A stretch of DNA of 64,000 bases from NCBI GenBank assembly GCA_900708905.1, contig CAADRB010000077.1, positions 213,326 to 277,325 of the forward strand, given 5' to 3'. This DNA is from Hymenolepis diminuta. Taxonomy: Eukaryota > Platyhelminthes > Cestoda > Cyclophyllidea > Hymenolepididae. This document shows, piece by piece, positions 45,716-56,199 of the stretch. The notes under the pieces were generated by a model, which was not told where the DNA came from, did not search any database, and saw nothing but the letters and a program-made list of their open reading frames with translations. The translations under genes and the position numbers were made by a program. How positions within the stretch are numbered: the stretch's first letter is position 1; every line of letters begins with the position of its first letter.

Positions 45716-46499
45716 AAACCACCACTTCCTCAACATTTCCACACCCCCAGAAAAATTTCCCTCTAAACTGTCCACTGTTCATCCGTATGGAAAATGTTTA
45801 TAGTTTGGAGAGTAGTTCATGAAAACCGAGAGCCAAATAATTTTCCACTCCTAAGCAAATATCTATCCCAATTGGTCGCAATTTGCGCGCTAACTATCAA
45901 CTTGCATGCTTGCACTTCGAGACCCATCAACGACCCTTCAGTTAACGGTTTTCCTAAACGGGGCTGGAAACTTGTTCCGGACTGAACTGGAAAAAGGAGA
46001 TTCAGAATAAAGGCAATCTAAAATTATTTGGGCAGGAAGCGTTGATATAAAAACCCCTCTAAACTGAATATTTTCTGATGTACATGAAATGAAAAAAATT
46101 GTCATTAGTTTGTGCACGTAGAACGGAAACTGCAAAATATTCCATCAATACATTCAAACACCCACTTTTTTCTAATTAAAATGCTCCATTATGATTGAAA
46201 TATTTCCACGAATTTATTTTCCATAATTCCTCCCTGAAATGTGTTCTTTTTCCAATTAAAAGGCAAAGAATGACCAAGTGGTCCTCAAACTTTTTATCAG
46301 TTTGAGATAAGGCAAAGCAAAGTGGAAAGGATACTTTGATGAAATTGCCACACGCACACATTAATTTAAGTTTAAATCTATTATTTCATAAATACTTCAT
46401 GTTCGTGGAAGATATTAGCAGGAATACAGCATTTTGAAAAAGGCCTTTGTTCATGAAGAAGTGATGAATGTGTCCATATCGGTGCTTCCATCATTTTAA
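45716..46499. other. unassigned stretch and kelch 3' flank
   Basis: 45716-46130 shows no gene or repeat I recognise. 46140-46480 is the inverted kelch 3' flank belonging to K47 (TTCCACGAACATGAAG complement, AATAAATG-type signal near 46390). Confidence 0.4.
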
Positions 46500-49215
46500 A
46501 TGAACCGTCATCAATTTCCCTTAGGAAACCAATTTCCTTTGTATCCAATTTTCAAGCAGTTGCGGAGAAAGAGAAAAGATGTGAAACCACCAGATTGAAA
46601 TGAGAGAACGAGGACCTGCCTCCAATAAACTTACTTTCAGATCGCTATCCAGTTCGACCGAATAAAAACCAAGTACTTCAAAATTTGCACAGAATATAAT
46701 GAACCAGAAGTGAAGAGAGTTGATAATTTCTTAATTTTTTTAAATACTGAATAAAAGAAGCAAATTTAGATGATCTTGAAAATGAAAATATTAATTAAAA
46801 TTTGAATAACGATTTAATGGGTTGAGATGGAAAATATAAAATTTCAAATCATCTACTGACATAACACAAATAATTCATTGCCAACTCTCGCCATAACAGA
46901 TTCTATGATACTGTCTTAGAAGGAATGAGGTCAAAGAGGTCAACCGATCGCTTCGTTTCACGTCCAGCATCTCCATACTGTCAGCGCATTCTAACCAGCC
47001 AATAACAGAGACTCGCCCTTGGAAATAAACTGCAAGAGGAACGCTACAGTGGTCTTTAATCAGTGGAGGGAAGGGAACCCATTGCCACTTCTCACCTCCT
47101 CCACCTCCTACTTCACCAGACCGCCGCGTCAGCAACTCTGTGGAGCGGAGAAGTGATCCGTTCCTTCCAATTCCACTGATGAACAAGATGCCAGAATCTG
47201 AAATGTTGACGGCAGCACACCGCGATCTTTCTTCAATCATGGGTGGCAGAAGCGACCATCTAGAAGGAGGCAGCAACTCTTTCACTCTCTTAAGACCACA
47301 GAGTGGCATAATGACCAACGAAAAATTAAAATTAAAACATAATTTGCCTTTCTGAAGTAACCTGCCTTTCGTAAACTTCATTCGAAAAACAGTCCCAGAG
47401 CCAAACACAAATTTTTGTTTTCAGTTGCCGCGCCAGCTGGGAGGCGCCTGGCTTTTATCGTCTCCGGAAGAGATGACACTAGACCTGTTGAGATATCCAA
47501 CACGTCAACCCCTTTTCAGTCAGGATTGTTTTCACCTCCCCATTCACCGATAAAAACCAGTTTGTCTAACATCGGAGAATAAAAGCATTCGGCATTTCCC
47601 ATATATTATCAAAAGCAAGAAATTCAACAACGTTCGCTTGTCCTTTGACAGCGAATTGGTGTTGAATCCGCACTTCAGAACATTCTGGGTTGAGAATACA
47701 CATCTGTAAGGTGCTTGCCTTATACTCAAATATTGCAACCCTTTCCTGACTTCTCAAGACAAATAGAGAAAGACAAAAAATTTAATATTTTTTGCAAAAT
47801 TTAAACAAACTGAAATGAAAACCACCATATTCAGTGGATTGTCTTTTCGCTTCATTAGAAGAAGAAGGCACCGAGGAGGAAGCGATCGGTTGTTTCTTTG
47901 CAGTCTTCCGTTTCTCTGTGAGCCACCTCCTACAAATCGACAAAATATCTTTCACGAACTTCTCCAAATAAACTTGCAACAGGTCAAAAATGTGAATGAT
48001 AAGAAAATGGAAGGGAGGCATCATCACCTGAACTCATGCCGTTCGCATACTTATGTGAAATGTCCTCTCCAATATTCCACTAACCTAAAGTGGAAATGAG
48101 GACTACTCAGGTGCATTTACGGACCCCGTGGTGAGGACACATGTACTTCTTTGAATTTTCTGTGCTCTGCCACAATTCAATGTCTTCATCATCTGAGACG
48201 CAGTAAGTGGTGTCATCGCTTTTAACACAATTTGAGGAGGCATTTGAACAAACCGCCATTCCACGGGAATGTCTATGTCCTCCGCAAAGAGATCCGTGAT
48301 AAGGTCGGGCGTATCTTGAATTCTCAGAAGTGAGACCATGTCTCTGAATGTAGCAGTGCGAGTTGTGTATTCTTCGTCATCTCTCGATGCACTCCTCCAC
48401 GTCAAAAGTGCCTCCACTTTTAATGTTGCTGACTCCCGTGCCATTCGAGGGCAACCGAGGAGGCCCATCATGCCTTTTATCTCCGTAGTCACATAGAACA
48501 CTCCAGATATCCTAAACATCTCTCAGTTCATCGCCACCAGAGGTGCACACTCCAATCAGAACTTCGTTCTTTGTTGCGTTGGCCGCTGACCAGACTTCAA
48601 TCATATTTGTCTCCTAAATCCTATAATATTTCAATTCACCACTCACCTGGCACACAAAAACTTCGAGCACTCATCCACGAGGACTTTGTTTTGAAGGTTG
48701 TGTGCCAGAAGATATAATCTGAGGGCGACATCCGGTGATATATTTTCTATGCCACCGTATGCATATTCCACGGCAGCATTAACTACTCTATCAAAAGCAT
48801 AAAGTTCAGCTAATTGTAATCAGCTCAGTCATGAGGAAACCTCGACAATCGGACATGGACAGTGTCATTGACACTCAAATGTTTCCGAATACAGGGAAGG
48901 AGGCTGAAAGCACGATGAGATGTGCACCCACCTCTTCAACTTCCTTAGTCTAATAAGAAGGAATTGGGTGTCTCTAATTTGCAGACTCACATTAATGAAA
49001 ATGTCGAGGCGTTCCGAATTCGTGTCTGGATTGATAATTTCGAGGTTGTTCATCAGGCTGCGTTTGGTCTGCTGACGACTGTTTTGTGAATCGCGAAATG
49101 CAAACTCTCCATTTTTATTCTTCGGTTCTGCTTGAAATGCACATGATGTTTGCAAAGTGATTGGGTTTTGGCCACGAGGCACTGCACCACCCAGTAACTG
49201 AGAATTCACTGTCAA
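46500..49215 (-). pseudogene. K47: full-length but inactivated BTB-BACK-kelch copy
   Basis: All domains remain in order on the minus strand: E1 (about 48995-49070, with a 13-codon in-frame loss), E2 (about 48835-48957), E3 (48650-48790), E4 (about 48245-48610), E5-like fused to E4 (48103-48244), E6 (47815-47925), E7 (about 47620-47755), E8 (about 47345-47565), E9 (about 46885-47310), E10 (about 46640-46690), E11 (46500-46570). Lesions: one-base loss at GGAAAC in E2, donor GT changed after E2, TAG at the start of E4, TGG to TGA in E4 (MN*EMF), frameshift near the end of E9. Confidence 0.85.
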
Positions 49216-49294
49216 TTTGTCAAAAAACTGGCCAAAATAAACAGAGAATATGGTGGAGGAAGGAATAGAGAAATATCTCCTCCATCCCGGGGTA

Positions 49295-49565
49295 CATGAT
49301 ACTGCCAATTCGGGCAGGCTCACTTCCACTTCTCCTTCTTGCCCTTTATTGGTCTAATCATTTGAACAGTGATTGACATAATTAACTGTTGTGATGTCAA
49401 ACGGTCATGATGGAATGTGTCCAAAGCAACCTTAACTCATCTGCTTAATTGTTTGCGAGAATATTCAAAAGTGTCTTCCTTCTTCCAGTTTCTCAACCAC
49501 TTTGCATATGGTGAGAGGTAAGAAGGAGAAGTGGAAGTGGCCCAAGCTAAAACACCTGTATCATG
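49295..49565. mobile_element. MITE-like element with CATGATAC palindromic ends, copy 1
   Basis: 271 bp from CATGATACTGCCAATTCGGG to CACCTGTATCATG. Inverted ends of about 60 bp include CACTTCCACTTCTCCTTCTT on the left and its complement on the right. No coding capacity. Decayed halves of the same element lie near 7.74-7.88, 10.02-10.16, 55.85-56.06 and 62.90-63.06 kb. Confidence 0.65.
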
Positions 49566-49789
49566 AAATCTAGTTCATTTTCATCGCTTGTTGTGAGATG
49601 AAATTTTATTCGCTCCTCCAACACATCCACTGCTTTATTGTGGACAATATTTTGACAAATTCAACGCAGGAGGTGAATATTTTTCTTTCAATTGACAGAT
49701 TCTGACAGTAAATTTGAGCAGACTGAGGTGATTATTTTTAGGTTATTTAAAAGTCAAGCTTGTGCTATTCAAAGTCACGATTTCTACCA

Positions 49790-49965
49790 TTGATTGACGG
49801 TTTCTTCCCTGTTGATTGGTGTTGTTATGCCCCACCTTCTACGTAGTTGGCTGTGGAGTGTACGTGGACGTGATGCAGATGGTGGATGTTGCAGATGGCG
49901 GTCAATAGTCCTCCTTGACCCCGTTTTGTTGCTCTCTTTGTCAACTCCTTTGTGTCGGTTCAATC
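49790..49965 (+). pseudogene. K49: E9 tail joined to kelch leader
   Basis: Plus-strand counterpart of K4b: leader sequence joined at CCCCACCTTCTACG to the last third of E9 (VVGCGVYVDVMQMVDVADGG-like). It ends with a TTTAGTTAAC near 49988. A chimeric fragment, not a gene. Confidence 0.6.
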
Positions 49966-50099
49966 AGTTACTTATATTTTTTAGTTAACAAATGTAATTT
50001 AAAATGTTTCTCCTCCATTCAAAATTGAATCAAGGACAAATGAATGTATATTCCTTATCCATTCATGGTTTTAGCGAAAACACTTGAAATAAATTCTTC

Positions 50100-50800
50100 T
50101 TAAATGTGAGAAGAACAGAAAGAGACGAAAGAAATCAATTGAATTCTGTAGTAGTTGGAATGAAAATTATTGTGTTCAACGGACCACGGCGTTGCTATTT
50201 CAGCGCCTTCGATGGTGGAATTAGCGGAGATTTTTAATCCCTTCACAAAACTGCACAAATTTGGCTTTTCACAATAATTCAACATTAATATTTCCCATGA
50301 TTACCTCATATGAACTCCCCAAGAGAAAGTGAAAACCATATAAGGGCAAATAAAGGGAGCAGTTTTGCAGCAATTCAGAATGATGCAAATACATCCCTCT
50401 TTGCTCTTTCCAAAGAAGCATTGACTTGGGGAATGGCAAAAGTGGAAATGGAGTAAGGAAGATGGCGAACCAACGCTCTTCAAGCTTGTAATATTTCCTC
50501 AGTGAAGGAATGTTTATTTTGACAAGAAAGAGTAACTCAAATTGCATTTCCGACCAAAATCAACACCCAAATGTTAACTTGAAAGGGTGAAAGTCGATTC
50601 ATTTGGCCATTCGATCATATATCTGAAGTAGTTCAGAAGTATCAGCTACTGATCCAAGACGTGTGGCAGGTACACCTCCAGTAGCGTAACTAATCTTCTC
50701 CAAAATCGCAACCTGAGAAGCGCTTGATGCGAGTGTGCCGTGGTAACAGGAAATGTGGAGAAAATGCAAAAGACGTCATTAACTGCCTTCTGAAAGGGGG
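50100..50800 (-). pseudogene. U1 gene fragment, copy 4
   Basis: Minus strand: 50580-50790 encodes the U1 last exon (LEVYLPHVLDQ frame and, in another phase, GGVPATRLGSVADTSELLQ). 50100-50560 matches 23.59-23.99 kb of U1 copy 2, including the frame MQFELLFLVKINIPSLRKYY. Frames are interrupted. Family not recognised. Confidence 0.35.
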
Positions 50801-50859
50801 GGAAATGTGTTGAATACACATGTCAGTTGTTTTCAATAAGAGAAGCCATCCATAAGATG

Positions 50860-51237
50860 AGAGGCAGAGCTCCTACATTTTGTATCATTTTGTTTATCCC
50901 GACAGTTATATTCACCCTTCACAATTTAATTTTCGAAGATAAAACTGCAGCTGCAGATAACAATTTTCCATCACTAAATAAAATATGCAAGCCGTCTTGG
51001 AGCTACTATTGGAAAAAAAATGTTGGAAAGAGAAAAGTTTTCAATTCTTACGAAATTCCATGTAACATCCAATGGTCACTCCCGAATTAGTTTGTGAATT
51101 TTATGTTAGTGATATCAGTTGTCTACTTATATTATTTAAGTAGACTCGAATATGCATTTTTATTTGATTCAGCTTTACATTTGGTGATAGAATTGGGGAG
51201 AATTAGAAACGATTTCCGTAACGAAAACGAGGTGTCC
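50860..51237. other. U2 convergent ORF block, copy 3
   Basis: The plus frame 50870-51090 (APTFCIILFIPTVIFTLHNL, KICKPSWSYYWKK) matches the minus frame of U2 copy 1. The opposite frame remains only as VFVTEIVSNSPQFYHQ near 51180-51235. The perfect GTCTACTTA stem-loop is at 51121-51145. Confidence 0.4.
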
Positions 51238-51515
51238 TTGACGGAATAAGGTCATGGAGTTACAGTGAACGCTTCCAGCCACGTCCATCGTCTCCACCGT
51301 GTCCACGTACTCTCCACAGCCAATAACGAAGACTCTCCCTTGGAAATAAACTGCAAGAGGATCTACACTGTGTTCATTATTCATTGGAGTGAAGGGAAGC
51401 CATCGCCACTCCTCGCCTCCTTTACTTCCTTCTTGCCCAGAACGCTGCGTCAGCAACTCTGTGGAGCGGAGTGGTAATCGGGTCCTTCCAATTCTACCGA
51501 TTACCAAAACATCAG
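51238..51515 (-). pseudogene. K51: isolated kelch E9 fragment
   Basis: Minus strand. The open frame reads VIGRIGRTRLPLRSTELLTQ, EEWRWLPFTPMNNEHS and RVFVIGCGEYVDTVETMDVA, with U4 on one side (junction GATACTGAT at about 51515) and U2 on the other. The same U4-E9 junction occurs inverted at 31384, in K31. Confidence 0.7.
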
Positions 51516-51990
51516 TATCTAATTTAGTGAATTAAGTAACATTTTTGGTTTAATTAAAATACAAATACCCAAGTAGTTACACAAAAATTTTGCTGCTTTG
51601 TATATCAGCTGTATTTGAACAGTGTCATTGGCCATTTATCTCAGTGAGTGTGTGCCGATGGAAATTGAATCCACGACCACCCACATGCAAATGTCTGTGG
51701 TGGCCGATGAGCCACTAATCCACACTAATCCACGAACTCTTATCGACTTTGCTGAATGCGGAGCTTGTGCTGATGGGTGCATTGGTACTTTTGTGTTCAA
51801 GGGCATTTTTCCAACTTGAAGAAACTCCTCCGTACGATTACCTATTTACATTGCAAAACTAAGCTTAATACTAAAAACTGCTGACTGGACTGAAGTTTAC
51901 CATTCATCTGGTAGATATGTAAAATTATCAGAACTTCCGTAAATTGTCTCCAATTTTTAAAAAAAACCTTTTATTTCGGTACATATGGAC
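51516..51990 (+). other. U4: unidentified ORF block, copy 2
   Basis: The plus frame 51622-51819 is uninterrupted, unlike copy 1: MEIESTTTHMQMSVVADEPL, RTLIDFAECGACADGC, TFVFKGIFPT, then TGA. Upstream, SLAIYLSECVP is in frame. Possibly an exon of an extracellular protein. No family recognised. Confidence 0.4.
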
Positions 51991-52050
51991 TCAATTGAAG
52001 CATAATTTTGGATCTTTCGTTCGGCTGGAAATTTAAATACAAAACCAAAC

Positions 52051-52254
52051 CAAAGATGCTGCGTGGAGAGGGTTTATTGACCACTTCCTTGTTTATGTGA
52101 ATCAAAAGCTTAGTTATTAAATACAAAACCACGATAGGCTGCAGAGATCTCGATTGCTGATTGGTTGAGGAGACCTCTGTACATACGTCCGCACTTCCAG
52201 GAAAGTTCTAGTACACGTGATCCAATCAGCCTTGTTAGCGTTGTGAACCCCACA
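52051..52254 (-). mobile_element. truncated LTR (arm B-left)
   Basis: Reverse complement begins TGTGGGGTTCACAACGCTAA and ends near GCAGCATCTTTGG. It is the same insertion as at 62202-62405 (arm B-right) and, by flanks, 36948-37179. Confidence 0.7.
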
Positions 52255-52353
52255 CCATCTCGAAATTTTAATGAATTATAAGGCAAAAGGAACCCCAATT
52301 AATCAGGAGGTTATACCTTAATAAATTTGCATTAATCCAAGCACTTTTACTTT

Positions 52354-52725
52354 CATGATACAGCCAATTTGGCTTGGCCCACTTCCACTTCTCCTTCTTG
52401 CCCTNNNNNNNNNNNNNNNNNNNNNNNNNNNNNNNNNNNNNNNNNNNNNNNNNNCAGCCAATTTGGCTTGGCCCACTTCCACTTCTCCTTCTTGCCCTTC
52501 AATGGTCTAATCCGTTGCAATGTGATTGAGAAACAAGAAGAAGGAAGATACTTTTGAATACTCTCGCAAATAATTAAGCAGATGAATTAAGGTTGCTTTG
52601 ACACACACCATCGAGACCGTTTGACCTCACAACAGCTAATTATGCCAATCACTTGCAAACGATTAAACCAATGAAGCGCAAGAAGGAGAAGTGGAAGTGA
52701 GCGTGGCCGAATTGGCAGTATCATG
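52354..52725. mobile_element. MITE-like element, copy 2, split by a gap
   Basis: CATGATACAGCCAATTTGGC ... GGCAGTATCATG. The 372-bp span includes 50 N and a 44-bp duplicate; without them it is 278 bp, exactly the length of its inverted partner at 61825-62102. Confidence 0.75.
52405..52454. other. 50-N gap flanked by a 44-bp duplicate
   Basis: The 44 bases before the gap (52361-52404) and the 44 bases after it (52455-52498) are identical, starting CAGCCAATTTGGCTTGGCCC. This looks like two overlapping contig ends that were not merged. Confidence 0.9.
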
Positions 52726-52834
52726 AAAACTGGCTTTATTTGGGTTAGCATTTTGACAAAATCCTCTTATAAACAGATTAACTTAGTGAATGAGTGGAAA
52801 CTTGAATGATTTGATGGCGATTTCAAGCTTGGAA

Positions 52835-53800
52835 TCATGATAAACAAAGCCACGATTTCCATTATAAATTGACAGTGAATTCTCATTTACTGGGTGGTGC
52901 AGTGCCTCGTCGCCAAAACCCAATCACTTTGCAAACATCATGTGCATTTCAAGCAGAACCGAAGAATGAAAATGGAAAGTTTGCACATCGCAAATCACAT
53001 GATTGTGCAGACCAAACGCAGCCTCATGAATAACTATAAAATTGTAAATTCAGACGCAAAGTCGAATTGCTTTACGCACTTCCGTGGAATTCGTGTTCGG
53101 CGAGACCTCCTCGACATTTTCATTAATGTGAGTCAGGAAATTGGAGAAATTCAATCTCTCCCTATTAGACTGAGGAAGGTGAAAGCTGGGTGTACACCTC
53201 ACTGTGCTTTCAGACTCTTTCCCGTATTCGGGCAACGTAAATGCTCCGAAGTGTAGACTGAAGTCAAATTGCGAGGCAGAGATGTTAGCGCGTTGTTGCA
53301 TTCCAAAGTGAGTTCCTAATGATTCCTTGATTTTTTAATATATACGGGAAATGGGGATTCGTTTTTCCTCTATCCTTAGTCAAACTGGTTTTCATCGGTG
53401 GTTGGGAGAGTGGATGTAATCACCTGTAGAGTACAGTTGTGTCGATGGATCCATTGACGGGTCGTGTGTCACCTCTTCCGAATTTGACTGACGCCAGACA
53501 GCGACCCGCTTGCGTGACAACTTAAAACGAAATTTTCGTCTTTATCGATTCTCAGTGGAACGCTCACGCCGTCTATTCTAGAGAAGTTTATGAGTCACCT
53601 TCAGGAAGGCGAGTTCTTTGTTAATTTTCCTTTCCATTGGTCATCATTCCATCATCGTTGGTGGTGCTTAAGATAGAGAGTGAGAGTTGTTGCCAACTTC
53701 CAGGTGGTCACCTCTGCCACCCATGATTGAAAAAAGAAAATGGTGTGCTGCTGTCAACATTCCAGACTCCGTCATCTTGGTCATGGGTGGAGTTAAATTT
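52835..53800 (+). pseudogene. K53: BTB start fused to kelch end
   Basis: Plus strand: leader, E1 (ATG 53026 to 53127, MNNYKIVNSDAKSNCF ... LLDIFIN, same 102-nt length as K5), E2 with a one-base loss (FPVFG out of frame), then at about 53236 a jump into the tail of E7, E8 (about 53383-53610, decayed, stop after NHL), GC-type donor, and the first third of E9 (about 53676-53795, MEKRKWCAAVNIPDS). The rest is missing. Confidence 0.8.
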
Positions 53801-53929
53801 AAACCAAAATAATGTGTGAGGGTTGTCTTCTTCAACAAACTACAAGGTGATGATAAGTTATTTCGCAATGGAGCAACTAGTCATCCTTTGTCACTTGTTG
53901 GAGCAAATAATACCTTTCGAGGTTAATTT

Positions 53930-54730
53930 GATAGGAGCAAGCAAACGTAAATTCCTCTAATAGTTATTTGAAAATTCGTGCAGAGGTATAAACTCCTGAT
54001 TCAGCACGGATGGCAGTTACGTCAATTTCTCGAAAAGATCGACTCTTTGATTGTCCAATGTCAAACAATTCCTCATGATCCGGTTGAACCGTCGTTGAAG
54101 ATGCTGTTTATTGATCGTCATTGTGGTACTTTGACTTCCTGGAAGATTTCCAGTACTCTGTGGCCACGTCCCTTTACGTCTGCGACTTCTGTGCCTTTCA
54201 TTACTAAAATAGGGGACAACACAGATAGAAGGGCATTAGATTGTCCTTTCGCCCCTGCACCCACTGAACTAAATAGCCACTACATACATTTGCCATCATT
54301 TCTGTTCCTTTTCCCTCTTGTGTGAATGACATTCCTAAAGCCTGAAAGAGCAGTTTGTTCTCAACAACCATCAAGCGATGCTCAATCGTTCTTGTTAAAA
54401 TAAGGCACCTCAATGATCCTTATGAAGGAATGAGATACCACGCCTATTGCGGGTTTTACGCTTTCAACTGTCTTAATCCTTCCCCCACTTTATGCATGCG
54501 ATTAGGATCTTTTTAGTTTTTAAACTTCCGTCCATGAGATTTCAAGGGCATTGGATCGCAACTTACCCGTCAAGGCGAGTGAGTGCACTTCGAAACTTGT
54601 AAGATAGCTCTCCACTGCACTCTCTCAATCTGGATCAGTTTAAATATGCCTGATTGCAGAAGAAAGCGTAAACCCGAATTTGCCAAGTTTAAGGGAGTAG
54701 CATCATTGTTGTCCCTTTCAGAACGACTGA
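53930..54730 (-). pseudogene. U1 gene fragment, copy 5
   Basis: Minus-strand pieces in the same order as copy 2: ANSGLRFLLQSG (about 54650-54700), IEHRLMVVENKLLFQALGMS (about 54335-54395), SVGAGAKGQSNALLSVLSPI to VLEIFQEVKVPQ (about 54125-54275), and a decayed FREIDVTAI (about 54005-54040). Stops and shifts between pieces. The neighbouring 53800-53930 has no recognisable content. Confidence 0.4.
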
Positions 54731-54850
54731 ACTATAAAATTCCAAAATAACTGATGGGGAGCATTGTGCAACCTGTGTCTCGTTTTATTTATCAAACTGC
54801 TTCCTCTTCATTTCATTTTCACTTAAATATTAAAAAGTAATAACGGGAAG

Positions 54851-55090
54851 TTGAGGGAGATAAATCACCTCCCATTAGTAAGTATCTCAGCCCTCGAGAG
54901 AGACCATGAACAATGCATTCCACGAACATTTTCAGTTGAATCAAATGCCAATGAAATTATACAGAAATACCACCTGCCGCCCAAGCACATTGGGGTTCCA
55001 CTACAAGGAATCCCTCATGCTCATTTTATTGACCTGTCGCTAGTGGAGGGATCAAGATCTCTCTTCATATCTTCCTTATTAATAAGATGA
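54851..55090 (+). other. unidentified 79-codon ORF, single copy
   Basis: A protein-like frame with mixed composition: MREINHLPLVSISALERDHE, QKYHLPPKHIGVPLQGIPHA, HFIDLSLVEG. Unlike most ORFs here I see no second copy in the window. The first codon follows a TTGAGGGAG context and an upstream acceptor is possible, so this may be one exon of an undisturbed gene. No family recognised. Confidence 0.3.
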
Positions 55091-55389
55091 AAGAAGCGTT
55101 GGTCAGCAAGATATCACAAACATATTCAAATAAACCTAAAAATTGCCTAGCAACTGTCCGAATACGTGAATGAAGTGAAAATGGAAGGGAGGTTCATGTC
55201 GACTACATGTTTATAGGAAATGTCCTCTCCAATATTCATTCGAAAACCCATTTTTCTCTCGAGTTTACTTGAAGTGTTTTCAGGAATTTACTTTCCATAA
55301 TTTCCCCAAATGGGGGCTTAAATATGATCTTTTTTCCAATCTAAAGGCAAAGAATAACCAACTGCTGCTCTGTAGCAAGACTCTTTATC

Positions 55390-55850
55390 AGTTTGAGACA
55401 GGGCAAAGCAAAGTAGAACGAATATTTTGTTGAAATTGCCACCCGCACACATTTATTCAAGTTTAAATATATTATTTCATCAATACTTCATGTTCGTGGA
55501 AGATATTAACAGGAAATCAGCACCCAAGAAAAGGTCTTTGTTCATTGCCATTGCCATTGCCACTTCACTCCTCCTCCATCTTCAACTTCACCAGACCGCC
55601 GAGTCAGCAACTCTGTGGAGCGGAGAGGTGATTGAGTGCTTGCTATTCCACCGATGACCAAGACGCCAGAATCTGGAATGTTGATGGCAGGAAGTTCGAG
55701 AAACTCATTTTGAAATGCAAAAACATTACAGTCATTTTCGACAGACATTCGGCGTTGAATCTCCACTTTGGAACATCCGGGGTTGAGAATACACATCTTT
55801 AAAGCGTTTTCAATATAATCAAATGTTGCCAGACTTTCCTGCAAAGTGAT
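55390..55850 (-). pseudogene. K55: compressed E7-E9 kelch fragment
   Basis: Minus strand: E7 (about 55705-55845, ESLATFDYIENALKMCILNP) runs without an intron or E8 into the middle of E9 (INIPDSGVLVIGGIASTQ, RSTELLTRRSGEVED), a 100-codon open frame. The E9 piece stops in a short GCCATT repeat (55543-55561) joined to kelch 3' UTR (55390-55540). E8, the rest of E9, E10 and E11 coding are missing. Confidence 0.7.
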
Positions 55851-56199
55851 TGAGAAACTGGAAGATGGAAGACACTTTTGAATCCTCTCCCAAATAATTG
55901 AACAGATGAGTTAAGGTTGCTTTGGACACACTCTGTCACGATCGTTTGGCCTCACATCAACTAATTATGCCAATCACTGTGCAAATGATTTGACGAATGA
56001 AGGGCAAGAAGGAGAAGTGGGAATGAGCAGAGAAAAACTGACTGCATTGTGGGAACTAGTTCATTTTCGTACCCCGTAGTGGAGGACATATTTCTCCAAT
56101 CCTTTTTTCCGCCGTATAATCTGCTTCATTTTCACAAATTCTGAGTGTAAATGAGTGCAAACCTGACTGATTTTGAGATGATTTCAATGCTGAACTCTT
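55851..56199 (+). repeat. decayed MITE half and kelch upstream region
   Basis: 55851-56060 matches the core and right side of the CATGATAC element (GAAGGGCAAGAAGGAGAAGT) but lacks the palindromic end. 56100-56200 is the conserved upstream sequence of kelch leaders. Confidence 0.5.

Larger units (their letters stand above)
49295..53236 (+). repeat. Inverted duplication B, left arm
   Basis: 49295-49790 and about 51510-53236 are repeated as reverse complement at 62690-63060 and 61300-62690. The 1.7 kb between them (49.8-51.5: K49, U1, U2, K51) is absent from the right arm. Carries two palindrome-ended elements, the LTR fragment, U4 and K53. Confidence 0.75.

Noticed and set aside
52369..52557. 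ORF spanning the N gap
   Set aside because: It exists only because N was translated as X; the gap itself looks artefactual.
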